In this document: piece by piece, positions 25,037-34,953 of the stretch
Layout: the number at the start of each line of letters is the position of its first letter
How positions within the stretch are numbered: the first letter of the stretch is position 1
From: Pyxicephalus adspersus
Lineage: Eukaryota > Chordata > Amphibia > Anura > Pyxicephalidae
Direction: 5' to 3'
NCBI RefSeq assembly: GCF_032062135.1
Contig: NC_092858.1
Location: 122,405,021 to 122,469,020 of the forward strand
Length of the DNA: 64,000 nucleotides
Made by a program: the position numbers and the translations under genes
The notes under the pieces: generated by a model
What the model saw: the letters and a program-made list of their open reading frames with translations, nothing else
What the model was told of the DNA's origin: nothing
Databases searched by the model: none

Positions 25037-25673
25037 CAGGTAAAGTTGCTTACCTAAATAAACCAAGGACGTTGGCAGTGCTAGTCAATGTTGTTTTACA
25101 AACTACTTATGTGTTATATGTTCATCTACATATACTTGTATCTAACTTAATTGTAAATCAATTGCTCTAAAATCTTGCCAAGAAATATTCAGAGAATCTA
25201 TCCAAATAGAGCACTGAACAGATTGCCTGGGTGGTGAAATATCTGATCCATGAGAGTCATTTGCCATCAAATGCTTCACTTCATTTTTATTCATTTGCAC
25301 AAAACAATAAACCTTTAATTCTATCTCTTCAAAAGCAACATTCAGTAGACTTAGCTTTGTCCCCAACATCAAAATGCAAAGTATAGGGGTATATATGTGT
25401 CATTTTAGGTCAGTCCTAATAAAGTATTGTTCAATAAAATTATTGAAGCTCTTTTTAAGGCACATTGCTAAATACACAAAACATTAATATATGGGAAATG
25501 TTTTATAGCCTAAATTATTTGTATTAATGTCCCACTAGAAAATTAACTCAGCTTTGGTACACTGCACAGGTCTGTATGGCAGGGCTGATTGTTGTTTTCT
25601 ACAGTTAAGTAATACTTACAGACCTTGTCTCTTTCCAAGTAGGTTACCGGACAGATAAAGGAAAAGCAGCAGG

Positions 25674-26364
25674 TGTTAAGAAATGCTTATCGTCGATTCT
25701 GTGCTGTGCACCACTGCAATATCCCACACAGCCTATTTTGCCCAACAATGTCACTCGCAGCAGCAAAGTGTATAGACAAATAGCAGCAGCCCTGCTTCCC
25801 CTTAGTCGTGCAGCCTGGTGTATTTTATGGCATCCCCAGCATCGAGTGTTAGGCTGTGCACCGCTGAAGGGGATCCTAGAGGCTGATCAGCTCCCGACTC
25901 AGTCCTGCACTGCCATTGGCTGCTGGGACTTTAAAGCCTCCCTGCTCCCAGTCACCAGTGCCTGTTGTAGCGTTAAGCTAGGCTAATTTGCTACTTCATG
26001 ACCTTGCCAGTCCCTGACCTATTGTTTGTAAGCAGCCTTGACTGACCTTTAGCCTGTGACCCCGACTCTGGTTGTGTTTTGCTCTTGTGTACTTCCTTTG
26101 GTGGACAGATATTCTGTGTATGAACTCTGCTCTGTATTCTGGACTTGTCTCTGTTGGAATCTTGGTACTACTTTATCTGTGAGCTTCTGGCTTGCAACCA
26201 GGCTAATCCCAGACACCATCCCTTGTATGTCCTGGGGGCAACCGAGTGCTGGGATACCCAACCAGTCTCTCGAAGCTGAGCAAGGGCTTACTAAAGGTGA
26301 AGACTGCAGTGTTAGATTGGGGGACTGGTGTCTGTTGAGGACTGGTGCTGACCAGAGCCTTACA
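25674..26364. mobile_element. Solo LTR, family B
   Basis: This 691-bp GC-rich block starts TGTTAAG and ends CTTACA (TG...CA with inverted ends). It is flanked by a perfect 5-bp duplication GCAGG at 25669-25673 and 26365-26369. It shares no obvious blocks with the family A LTRs. No coding region adjoins it on either side, so it is a solo LTR. The open frames inside it (25738-25986, 26049-26261 minus, 26056-26373) are incidental. A CTCGAAGCTGAGCAAGGGC stretch superficially resembles 5S rRNA but is not. Confidence 0.88.
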
Positions 26365-26744
26365 GCAGGCTAATCTTTTTCTCGTTCTGCTTTCTGGTCT
26401 TCAGTTGGCATGTTTCTTATTAGCCAGTGACCATTGCAGCACAGCTGACTGACTTGTTCTTCTTTTGCCTCTACTGTTCCAATGTATATAATACATTTAT
26501 TTATGTAATAACAAATACAAAGCTGCATTTATGTATTTCATATATGCCTGGAATTCAGCTTAAAGATATATGTAAAAGTCTGAAAATTTCTTTTAGTTTA
26601 AAAAAAAAGAAAAAATAACCTTCTTTTATGGTAGAAGCTACAGAGTCATCAATCCTGGCTCTGGGTTTACTACCTAATGGGCAAGAATCAATAAAGAAAA
26701 AGCCCAAGTAAAGGGAAACGTTTCTATGAAGATAATTGGTACCC

Positions 26745-26776
<32 letters not shown>

Positions 26777-26828
26777 AAACAGGATTTATATAGCGCCAAC
26801 ATATTACGCAGCGCTGTACATTAAATAC
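26745..26828 (-). repeat. 3' end of SINE-like repeat R3 with (ATT)n tail
   Basis: A (TTA)n tract at 26745-26775 is followed by GGATTTATATAGCGCC, AACATATTACGCAGCG and CTGTACA. Reversed, this gives the 3' end of a repeat (TACAGCGCTGCGTAATATGT, then GGCGCTATATAAAT, then an ATT-repeat tail). The more complete copy at 61783-61975 has the same order. The three-base tail is typical of SINEs or short LINE-mobilised repeats. Confidence 0.7.
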
Positions 26829-27304
26829 CCTTGGGTTGGAATTCACAAAAGTGCTGGGATGTTTACACACCCAGTGAACAACCTCTTAGCTTTGATTTCT
26901 AAAGCATACACTAAAACATAAACAAACATGTTTAATGCATACAGCGAAGTTCCTAATTTTATTGTGCATTGGAAATAAAAATAATGCTACTTTAGTGCAT
27001 TATGTGGAGTTTGCATCAGTTTTAAATGATAAAACAAATTTATTTGGTTCCTGCACTCAAGGTAGAAAGGAGTAGAGAGAGATCCATCCGGTGCATATTG
27101 CTCTAACATACTAACACATCTTTTAGTACTATTCTGATTGCCTCCATGTTGAAAGCATACTCTGAAAAATCATTTGGCAAATTCCTGATAAAAATGCCAA
27201 AATCCAAGCTCTCTTAGTCAAAGATAAAGGATTGCAAGAGATAAACTTGAACACCCAACCGATGGCTTTACTGCACTTTGAATAGAAAAAGTTATCTATT
27301 AAGA

Positions 27305-27745
27305 TGCGACAACACCTTAGGCCTGATTTAAAAGTTACAGTTGAGCAAGCAATTGCTTAGAGAATTGGAATATGATAAATTTATTGAGAATAAGCGAGAC
27401 TGCCTCTGGCATTCTCACGAAAATTTCCTCGAGCTTCTGATGCTTCCGTGAATTTTCTGTGAACCAAATTTGCGAAACCCCTAGAAGATTGAGGAAGATA
27501 TAACAGGAGTGTTCACAGGGGATTCACAGGATTCCCTGGGAATCCTCATGTTTGTGATCCCTGGGGCACTAGTTTAATTAACCTTTAGTGCTGGGGATCA
27601 CACACTATTCTCAATGAATGCGGCCACATTCATTGAGAAGATCCCCGGGACTAGAGGTTAATTCACCTCTAGTGCCGCGGATCACACACTGTTGTAAAAA
27701 TCAGAGAGTTTTTTTTTTTTTTTAAAGATCAACCTCTGTTGAATC
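27305..27745. repeat. GC-richer repeat with internal inverted and direct repeats
   Basis: TCTCAATGAATG and CATTCATTGAGA form a perfect 12-bp inverted repeat around CGGCCA at about 27612-27641. Flanking it, an ACTAG...TAATTNACCT...TAGTGC...GGATCACACACT segment occurs twice, about 80 bp apart (about 27569-27608 and 27650-27690). The block is probably a degraded non-autonomous DNA element. Its outer ends are not clear. Confidence 0.5.
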
Positions 27746-28639
27746 TGTGTAAAACCTCTGTTTAAATCTGTGAATTTGTTAAGTGAGTTGGAGCAACTAA
27801 TGAAGACTAATGATGACTCTCTCTTTACATTACAACCTAACAATCAGTCATTCCTCAAACACTACATGGGCATGGCAGGTAAATTAGATGATGTTAAGGA
27901 TTGCTGAAGAAGAAACATTCTGCATTTTTTAGTTCTTTTGGACAGCTACAAGGCAGCTGATTTTGACAAAATATACTCTAAGATTATTTTAGTAGCCCCA
28001 GGGCTATGCAGATTATACAAGGCAAAGAAAGCACATTGACCAAGTCTACAAATCTCAGATTGTAACCCCGTCTATGATTACTTTATCCACAGCTCCCAGT
28101 TGTGTGGTAGTTAATGGGAAGGGGCCCATTTTTAAACATTTTTGTAATTTTTCACTTCTTTCAAGTCATGTTTACACTCCTTCAGAACACTTCTGTGTAA
28201 CCACTCTTTAGCATTGCCTATTATAACTGGTTATACATCCTTAAATCCCTAAAATGATAATTTGATTTGTGATTTTAAACTGCACATAAATAGATAGGAT
28301 GAATGATGTAATACATATGTCCATAGAAATACTAGCTAATCCAAAATGAGTTAATTATCTCATGCTGTAAGTACATCTTTATGAATACAAATTTTATTTA
28401 GGTAACATAAAGGTCTGTGTGATGGTGGAACATCATAGTCCTGTTTTGTATTTGGATTGAATTTTTATTTTAGAAGCAATTTTACAAGTAGAAGCCTAAG
28501 AGCACAATAATATTTAAATAAAATTTCCTTTTGGAGTGCATAAGCAAAGAGTTGTAGCCTTGTTATACTATGCTGACTTCAGTATGAAAATATACAGTAT
28601 TTTCTTCATATTTTCAGAATAGTTCATCATTCTAGTTTC

Positions 28640-28970
28640 ATCATAATGAATCCTCTTGGTGAAGTCTTGCTTTCATGCATGAGAACCACTCATTAATTAA
28701 CAAAATTTCCATTCAAAGGAATTAAAAATTCAGCCTTATATTTTTCTCAGGTCTTTTGCAATTTTACTTTTTTATATATTATTATTTCTAATTAAAATTG
28801 CCAGTAAGGGAAAACCTGAAGGAATTTTTAGTAATGAAACTAAAAAGCTCAATTGGTTCATTTTAATTCAATAACACCTTTTTCATTACCTTGGCTAAAA
28901 TGACACTTGAAGCTTCCTATAAATTAATTAGCAATGAAATCAAGAAGCATGTTAAGAGAATAGTATCAAT
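28640..28970. other. Repeat-free TAAT-rich island, candidate conserved noncoding DNA
   Basis: Rich in TTAATTAAC, AATTAATTAGC and similar homeodomain-like cores, with no repeat ends and no reading frame. The composition resembles vertebrate conserved noncoding elements, but this is only a suggestion. Confidence 0.2.
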
Positions 28971-29174
28971 TTTTTGGGTTTAACCCCTCTCCTAGAAAAT
29001 GATACCGTGTTTCCCCGAAAATAAGACACTGTCTTATATTATTTTTTTCTCCAAGAAATGCCCTAGGGCTTATTTTAAGGTAGGGCTTATATTTTGAGAA
29101 GAACAACAAACCGCAAAAAAATTAACATTTATTTCAAACGTTATCACATTCTGTGACATCATGGTAACTCTGTA

Positions 29175-29376
29175 NNNNNNNNNNNNNNNNNNNNNNNNNN
29201 NNNNNNNNNNNNNNNNNNNNNNNNNNNNNNNNNNNNNNNNNNNNNNNNNNNNNNNNNNNNNNNNNNNNNNNNNNNNNNNNNNNNNNNNNNNNNNNNNNNN
29301 NNNNNNNNNNNNNNNNNNNNNNNNNNNNNNNNNNNNNNNNNNNNNNNNNNNNNNNNNNNNNNNNNNNNNNNNNNNN
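29175..29376. other. Assembly gap (202 N)
   Basis: Run of N inside the element at 29005-29648, shortly before its tandem array. Confidence 0.99.
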
Positions 29377-29426
29377 GGTAGTGATGTTGTGACAGTCCTG
29401 CACTCGTGTGACAGTCTGTGATGTCC

Positions 29427-29534
29427 TTTACTTCCTCCCCCACCACTATGTACAGTATGTGCTGAAGATATTCTACGGTATTTACTTCCTCCCCCACCAC
29501 TATGTACAGTATGTGCTGAAGATATTCTACGGTA
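29427..29534. repeat. 54-bp tandem repeat, two copies
   Basis: Units 29427-29480 and 29481-29534 are identical over their 54 bp (starting TTTACTTCCTCCCCCACCAC). Because 54 is a multiple of three, the array is open on both strands and yields a repeated 18-residue peptide. This is a consequence of period and not evidence of coding. Confidence 0.95.
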
Positions 29535-29650
29535 TTAAGCTAGGGCTTACTTTCGGGGGAGGGCTTTTATTTCGAGCTTGTTGGAAAACAGCCAAAAATC
29601 CTGCTAGGGCTTACTTTCGGGTGGTGTCTTATTTTCGGGGAAACGCGGTA

Positions 29651-31286
29651 GTATCACTTACTTTTAGTAACCCTGATGGGACCTAATGCAAATTATTACT
29701 AGGTGGAGCCAAACTTCTGGTTGTCACAAAGAAGACTGGTTCGGTTTCACAAGTTTAACCTAAGGCATTCCTCCATTGAGGAAAAATGTGCAAATGTGAA
29801 TGTAAGGATAGTCCCTCATATCTTTAGAAAACTATCCAGTTGTGGAGAATGCATGGTACTAGAATACAGCCAAGAAAGGTGTCAATCATTGGCAATAACT
29901 ATTTGCAAAAGAGTACTCCTCATAGGCACTGTTACAAAAAAACAGAACTGGTTGTGAACAAGGACCATAAACTAGATACTGTTAAAGCATGAAAAAATGG
30001 AGCATGGCATCCAGGAACAAAGCAGAATGTACTAATAACTTCTTGCACATGTGTTAAATGGTTTACGGATGCCTGATCAAGTATTGGTTCAATCCATAAA
30101 AGCAACGTTAGCTTTTGGATTTGGTGGTTATCACCAGTGGGGTATTCCCAGTAACTATGTTAATTTGTCTTGTTTCACTTGATGCTATGTATTTTAGAGG
30201 TAAACCCATATTTATTGGCATTTAGAATATTTTCTGTTATTTTACAAGTTTTGTAATGACGATCTTCCTCTCCCTCTTTTACAGACTTTTGAATTAGAAT
30301 GAATGGGTTAGTTGGTGGAACTAAATGGAAGCAAACTGCTCAGTCTAAGAAGCTTTGAGTAATAAAGAACTTTAGAGAGTATATAGGATTAGGATTTGCT
30401 GTAAAAATAAGAGGATAGTAATGTAGTTCTGTCTGAATGTAGTTGCTTCATTTAATGACTCCTAATAACATCTTTTCTGTGTTAAAGGGTTTTTAATAAA
30501 AAAAAAACAGATGTGAACCATTTCAATGAATACTGACGTTTAGTATGATTATGACGTTTGGATTTTATCTAAGGGAATGCATAGTGGCTTTGTAAATATT
30601 TTTGTTTGTAAAATGTATTTTAGTACTTGTAGTGCACTTGTGGGTTTTGGCTCAGAATTCTAATACACCCACTACTTGAATCTGGTGACACTCTCAAAAT
30701 ACCTTTAATAAAGAAGATTCAATCAGGTAATTGCTCCATTTAAAAATATCATGTAATATAAATGGCAATTAGATTTTATATGGTGGTGATCAGTACTTTG
30801 ATTGCCATATAATATTTACTCTAAATTTGCAATCAGAAGCTTCATTCAGTAGTGGCAATTCTGTCAAATGCAATTTTTATAAGTAGGTAAAACAAAAAAA
30901 AAAAACTGACGACATTAGTATTTAAATAACTCCATATTTCTGGTGAACAGCCTGTGCACACCTTCTTCTTCATATGCCCAAATGGTTAGCACAGTAGTAG
31001 TTTAAATAAAAAAATGTAATATAGCCTATGAACTATAGACTATACTAAAAGTTCTTGTTTGTTGGTGAGCTTACTGGCCTGCGTTTGTTAATGCATAGTT
31101 GTTCAGGAATCCTGATTAATTTCTGGTTTGGTTTGGTTTTCCTTTAAAGCAAAAGTCAGCACTTTAATGTATCTACAAACCTCCCTGTCCTCCTCCAGTG
31201 TACCCTAAATACTTTAAATACCTTGACCTGTACTTTGTATGTATCTACATCTATGTCTACGCTCAGTTCCAAACAGCCCATATATA
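29651..31286. other. Unannotated AT-rich DNA
   Basis: No supported exon or element boundary. A weak repeat-like segment may precede the Tc1 end at about 31140-31285. Confidence 0.45.
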
Positions 31287-31515
31287 TAGTAGATAAAAAA
31301 GACTACATACCCCTGTTAAAATGTCAGGTGAACATCCCTTTCTCATCTTTAATGTGACCTATAACATATATAATACAATTAAAAAAAAAAACAAAATCTT
31401 CTAGGGGGAAATATTTAAAAAATAAAAACATACAATAAGCTGGTCGCATAAGAGTGCATATCCTAAAGCTAATAATTTGTTGAATCACCTTTTTATTTAA
31501 TTACAGCATTCAGTC

Positions 31516-32398
31516 TAGGGAGGCCTGCAGCAAGGGACTAAGTTTAGGGCCGGCATGACTGGGTATTTGGGCAGCCCCCCCCCTCTTTTTTGCAGGTTCT
31601 GTATGGGTTAATGTAAGGGAGAGAAGTTAAGTGGTAGGATTAACTAGAGGTTGGGTCGGAAGTAGAGGGAAGGAGAATAGAAAGGTTTAAGTAGGAGGGT
31701 CTGTCAGAAGTGAGGGACAGTTTTTTTCTGGGAAGGCGGTTCACATCATGGAGTCTTGTGACACCCTGATGGCACAGCTTGGGGCTGCAGCGGCCTTACG
31801 AGGTGAGGTCTGGTTGCAGGAGAGGGTGACGGGAGCAATTGGGGGGGCTGCTAGTGGGTCCCAAGTAGCTAGGTTAGGGGGACCTCAGCCTCAGAAGCAT
31901 AGGCCTCCGGTGCGCCTGAGCCCAGAGCCCTTTACTAGAGCTCAGCGCCACAGTGGGAGCCCCCAGAGGGACCCTCCTATTATGCAGGCTGGGCAGCGCT
32001 TGGTCCAGGCCGGGCAGAGGGTAAGGAAGAATCCTCTTCGTCGGCGGAGCTCTGGTGAGAGTCCCTGGCAGTCGCAGCCCTCTCTTCCCAGCAGGTGAGG
32101 CCTTGAGAGCGGAGGCCTAATTTAGATAATATTTATATGTTATTTAAATGTTGTAATTAATGGTTATTTATTGTTATTTAAGTTGTTTTGGTATTAAATC
32201 AGCTGCTTGCCAGCCAATTTAAATCCAAGGAAGGTGTCAGTGTGTTTTTGGGGGAGTAGAGGCTGGTAGGCAATAGTTGGGAAAATGGCGGAAAAAGTTC
32301 AGGAGGAAAAAGTTGGGGTGCGGGAAAAGTTTTTGCTGGGAAAGCTTTGTATTGTGGTTTTTCTTTAGGGGGTGGGCGCGGGAGATCCAAACTCCCCT
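31516..32398. mobile_element. 883-bp insertion of unknown class within the Tc1 element
   Basis: The insert is flanked by AGTC at 31512-31515 and 32399-32402. Its ends are weakly inverted (TAGGGAGG at the left; CTCCCCT at the right, reversed AGGGGAG). Removing it and one AGTC copy rejoins the Tc1 transposase frame with the spacing expected of the family, which supports the ends. The first half is G/C-rich and holds a 116-codon open frame; the second half is AT-rich and includes GTATTAAATCAGCTGCTTGCCAGCCAATTT, similar in style to segments at about 50560 and 51250. It could be an internally deleted amphibian element whose first ORF is Arg/Pro-rich. A DIRS-like origin was considered, but a 4-bp duplication argues against it. 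Confidence 0.65.
31748..32098 (+). CDS. Arg/Pro/Gln-rich 116-residue ORF inside the insertion
   Basis: The frame begins ATGGAGTCTTGTGAC and ends at TGA at 32096. The product starts MESCDTLMAQLGAAAAL, then becomes basic and disordered-looking, with PQPQKHRPPVRLSPEP, PQRDP and NPLRRRSSGESPW segments. It resembles the start of amphibian repeat-encoded proteins with a short helical N-terminus followed by an Arg/Ser/Pro-rich linker. The remainder of such a protein is absent, because the following sequence becomes AT-rich and non-coding. It may be the intact first exon or ORF of a deleted element rather than a working gene. There is no catalytic motif. Expression is unknown and function is not assignable. 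Confidence 0.35.
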   Translation: MESCDTLMAQLGAAAALRGEVWLQERVTGAIGGAASGSQVARLGGPQPQKHRPPVRLSPEPFTRAQRHSGSPQRDPPIMQAGQRLVQAGQRVRKNPLRRRSSGESPWQSQPSLPSR

Positions 32399-32456
32399 AG
32401 TCATGTTGGGTAGGAGTCTATCAGCATGGCACATCTTGACTTGGCAATATTTACCC

Positions 32457-32646
32457 ACTCTTCTTAAAAAAAGTGCTCAAAATCTGTCAAATTGCCCTCT
32501 TCAGGTTTCCCCACATATGTTCTATTGGATTTAGGTCTTGGCCATTTAAAAACTCTTCTTAAAAAAAGTGCTCAAAATCTGTCAAATTGCCCTCTTCAGG
32601 TTTCCCCACATATGTTCTATTGGATTTAGGTCTTGGCCATTTAAAA
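32457..32646. repeat. 95-bp tandem duplication of Tc1 C-terminal sequence
   Basis: Units 32457-32551 and 32552-32646 are near-identical (starting ACTCTTCTTAAAAAAAGTGC). A third copy begins at 33146. On the minus strand the unit covers the transposase segment around the motif DLNPIE, degraded here. The tandem pair implies an unequal-exchange or template-switch event after the Tc1 insertion. Confidence 0.9.
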
Positions 32647-32672
32647 ACTTTAATTTTCTTCTAGTTAAGCAA

Positions 32673-32895
32673 TTATTTTGTTAATTTGGATGTGTGGTTT
32701 GGGGACCTGTTGTCATGTTGAAAAGTGAAATTTCTCTTTATCTTCAGCTTTTTATTAGACGCCTGAAGGTTTTGAGCCAAGTGTGACTGATGTTTGGAAC
32801 TGTTCCTAATTCCCTCCACATTGACAAAAGCCCCAGTTCCATCTGAAGAAAGAAACCCCAAAGCATTGATATTGCCACCACTATGCTTTTCGCCT
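32673..32895 (-). pseudogene. Tc1 transposase fragment, copy a
   Basis: The minus-strand translation contains KHSGGNINALGFLSSDGTGA, a short gap of similar residues, and then FQHDN...PNHTSK. This is the catalytic-core region of Tc1-type DD34E transposases, with the HDN segment holding the second Asp. C-terminal sequence follows in the 95-bp units, where the third catalytic residue region is frameshifted. Repeated stops and frameshifts make it inactive. It is nearly identical to the fragment at 33146-33492, showing a local duplication with an offset of about 590 bp. Confidence 0.8.
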
Positions 32896-32896
32896 A

Positions 32897-33144
32897 TTAC
32901 AGAATTTGTGAAACAAGTATATGTTGCATATTTTGTTAATAAACTGGGGGACCACGATAAGTACTGGGCTCCCCATATGGTATGCAAAACTTGTGTAGAG
33001 TGTCTATGTCAGTGGAAAAATGAAAAACTAAAACGTTTGAAATTTGGTGTACCTATGGTATAGCGAGAGCCCAAAAATCATCATAATGATTGTTATTTTT
33101 GTGCTGTGAATGTAAAGGTTTTTAATTGTTACAAGAAAAACAAG
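32897..33144 (+). pseudogene. N-terminal cysteine-rich fragment of the 'FHQD' transposon protein
   Basis: The frame reads TEFVKQVYVAYFVNKLGDHD, then a VCKTCVECLCQW cysteine cluster, then FGVPMV followed by a TAG stop (33061-33063) where the family usually has Trp, and then EPKNHHNDCYFC and NVK. The CxxC pairs suggest a zinc-binding domain. It corresponds to the N-terminal part of the gene at 15905-18269. The last 94 bases (from 33051) recur almost unchanged at 34954, including the stop, so the duplication followed the mutation. It directly abuts Tc1 sequence on both sides. Confidence 0.7.
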
Positions 33145-33145
33145 T

Positions 33146-33492
33146 CTCTTCTTAAAAAAAGTGCTCAAAATCTGTCAAATTGCCCTCTTCAGGTTTCCCC
33201 ACATATGTTCTATTGGATTTAGGTCTTGGCCATTTAAAAAATTTTCTTCTAGTTAAGCAATTATTTTGTTAATTTGGATGTGTGGTTTGGGGACCTGTTT
33301 TCATGTTGAAAAGTGAAATTTCTCTTTATCTTCAGCTTTTTATTAGACGCCTGAAGGTTTTGTGCCAAGTGTGACTGATGTTTGGAACTGTTCGTAACTC
33401 CCTCCACATTGACAAAAGCCCCAATTCAATCTGAAGAAAGAAACCCCAAAGCATTGATATTGCCACCACTATGCTTCACCCTGGGCATGGTA
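33146..33492 (-). pseudogene. Tc1 transposase fragment, copy b
   Basis: A second copy of the Tc1 core and C-terminal sequence (compare 32552-32895), with about 95 percent identity by eye. On the left it starts exactly with the 95-bp unit. On the right it continues further than copy a (CACCCTGGGCATGGTATTA), up to the boundary of the CACAG-ended element at 33496. It therefore preserves the original target site of that insertion. Confidence 0.8.
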
Positions 33493-33807
33493 TTACACAG
33501 CTCAACAAAAACAATTTTTTTTTCATTTGCTAAGGATTTTTCAATATATTTAGTGTATTTCAGGTCTGCTGAATCCAGAAATGACGTCAGTTTCATTGAA
33601 TTGGCTCTAGTTCTTGAGATACTTGAATCAGAATAGACGATTTTACCAACAACAAATGTTAACACAGCATATTAATATCAATCTTTCTTTACGCCAGTGT
33701 TTTGCATTTTAAATGTAGCAGTATTTTCATGAAACTTTCATTTGCCTTCATTTTATTCATACATTTTCTTTTTTACAGAAATATGAGTTCTTCAAGATGA
33801 AGTTGTT

Positions 33808-33896
33808 TAACCACCTGGCCGTTAAGCCCGAGCATGTTCGGGGTAAAAACTTTTGCAATTATGGTTAACCCTGAGTTTTTCTCACCAGATGGTTAA
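33808..33896. mobile_element. Short TTAA-flanked inverted-repeat element
   Basis: It runs from TTAACCACCTGGCCGTTAAG to CTCACCAGATGGTTAA. CCACCTGG at the left and CCATCTGG (reversed right end) are inverted, with TTAA on each side. It is a very short relative of the larger element at 53280-53784 (whose ends contain CCCCTTGAGCAGT and CCTCCTGGGCGGT). TTAA target sites are typical of the piggyBac and Kolobok groups. Confidence 0.55.
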
Positions 33897-33900
33897 ATGT

Positions 33901-34560
33901 AAGGAAGTGTTTCATCAAACCAGCAGTTCTCCCAAGAAGAGCTCAATGATTTAATATTTGACCTAAGTCTGTCAAGGCAAGCATCTGAACTTTTAGCACC
34001 CAGGCTAAAAGAAAAGAACTGTCTGAGAATGTAAGTTAAAATAACAGTTTATAGAGAGGTGGCACTCTGGACTACTAGCCCATATGGCAGTATCAGAATA
34101 CCGAGCAGAAGACTGGTGGCTTTTCATAGACAGTTCCACTGTTTGAAGTTTGAAATCTGTTTTACTGCATATTGAAGAAAAATTAAAAGCAGGAATCTTA
34201 GATGGACCCCAGATTCAGAAACTGATAAATGATTCAAATTTCACAAGTTACATGACTGATACTGGAGCTTCTGCCTGGCACAGCTATGTCATGATTGTCA
34301 AGAACTTCTTGGGTAACCATAAAGCACAAAATTATGAAGAACTGGTACAAAACTTTTAAACTCTTAAGCTCTTAAACTTTAAAGATGTGGGTGCTACTAT
34401 GAGCATATAGGTTCCATCAAGATAAAAATGTGATGGAAGAATGGTATCAGGGCAGATGGGAGAGACACATGATGGCAGACCACTGTTGGAGCCTTCAATA
34501 TGATTGTCCTAATCATCAGCATAAAAGGAAATCATACAAACTGAGTTTTTCAATTACTTC
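33901..34560 (+). pseudogene. Middle and C-terminal remnants of the 'FHQD' transposon protein, copy 1
   Basis: In order: SPKKSSMI/EELNDLI frame near 33940 (LSLSRQASELLAPRLKEKN), then RAEDWWLFIDSS near 34110-34136, SVLLH joined directly to EEKLKAGILDGPQIQKLIND (34150-34230), and SAWHSYVMIVKNFLGNHKAQ. Then, in another frame, RFHQD at about 34413 and MMADHCWSLQYDCP. Compared with the long copy on the minus strand at 15905-18269, the segment with the GQQSG and KYPCYLC motifs is missing, and so is the stretch between NMSIKVHF and GERFHQD. The presumed first catalytic Asp (FIDSS) is present; the Glu region is deleted. Inactive. Confidence 0.72.
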
Positions 34561-34953
34561 TTTGTGATTAGTTCTGTAAATATAATGAATATACAATATA
34601 TTGGCATTAAGTATTTCAAAAATGTAGTTTTGTATATGTAGTCATATCTAGTACAATTTTGCTTAATTTTTATGTTTCATGTTTTCTATGAGGTTATTAT
34701 TGAGGTAATTATTTCAAAAATTAGAGCCAATCTTGCAAAACCAATACCAAATTTTGGAATCTGCATCAAACATAACCTAAAATGACTTTAATCTGTTTGT
34801 CAAGAAAATGTTTGTTGACCAGTGTTATTTAGGTGATGCAAAGAATTGTTTTTTGCACTAAACATTCTTTTTAGAATTGTGGGCAAAAAGTTCAACCCTT
34901 GCCACATCAGACCATGACACATATCCCCACATGCTTTTGGAAGACTTGATCTA

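Larger units (their letters stand above)
29005..29648. mobile_element. TA-flanked inverted-repeat element, 'TTTCCCCGA' family, copy 2 (contains gap)
   Basis: The left end CCGTGTTTCCCCGAAAATAAG and the right end CTTATTTTCGGGGAAACGCGG are inverted copies, each bordered by TA (29003-29004 and 29649-29650). The interior repeats the GGGCTTATTTTAAGG and GGGCTTACTTTCGGG words. It is the same family as 19282-20187, with a different subfamily end (GAAAATAAG versus GATTATAAG). It contains a 54-bp tandem array and a gap. Confidence 0.8.
33496..34824 (+). mobile_element. CACAG-ended DNA transposon, internally deleted, with TTA target duplication
   Basis: The left end is CACAGCTCAACAAAAAC; the right end, reversed, is CACTGGTCAACAAACATT. 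The element is flanked by TTA at 33493-33495 and 34825-34827. The inverted ends extend more than 100 bp inward, with GCTGAATCCAGAAATG at about 33567 facing GCAGATTCCAAAATTT (reversed) at about 34755 and GAATTGGCTCTAG facing GATTGGCTCTAA. Taking out the element and one TTA restores the spacing of the surrounding Tc1 reading frame. Inside are a 90-bp TTAA-flanked insert and a decayed middle-to-C-terminal coding region. This is the same family as 15614-18482. Confidence 0.8.

Noticed and set aside
26260..26290. 5S rRNA-like words (CTCGAAGCTGAGCAAGGGC)
   Set aside because: No matching 5' or 3' half of 5S rRNA and no internal promoter elements; it is inside an LTR.
29427..29534. Repeated YFLPHHYVQYVLKIFYGI peptide as a repeat protein
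   Set aside because: A by-product of a 54-bp tandem period, inside a non-coding element and open on both strands.
31516..32398. Assignment of the 883-bp insert to DIRS elements
   Set aside because: The 4-bp target duplication does not suit DIRS elements, which integrate by tyrosine recombinase; left unclassified.
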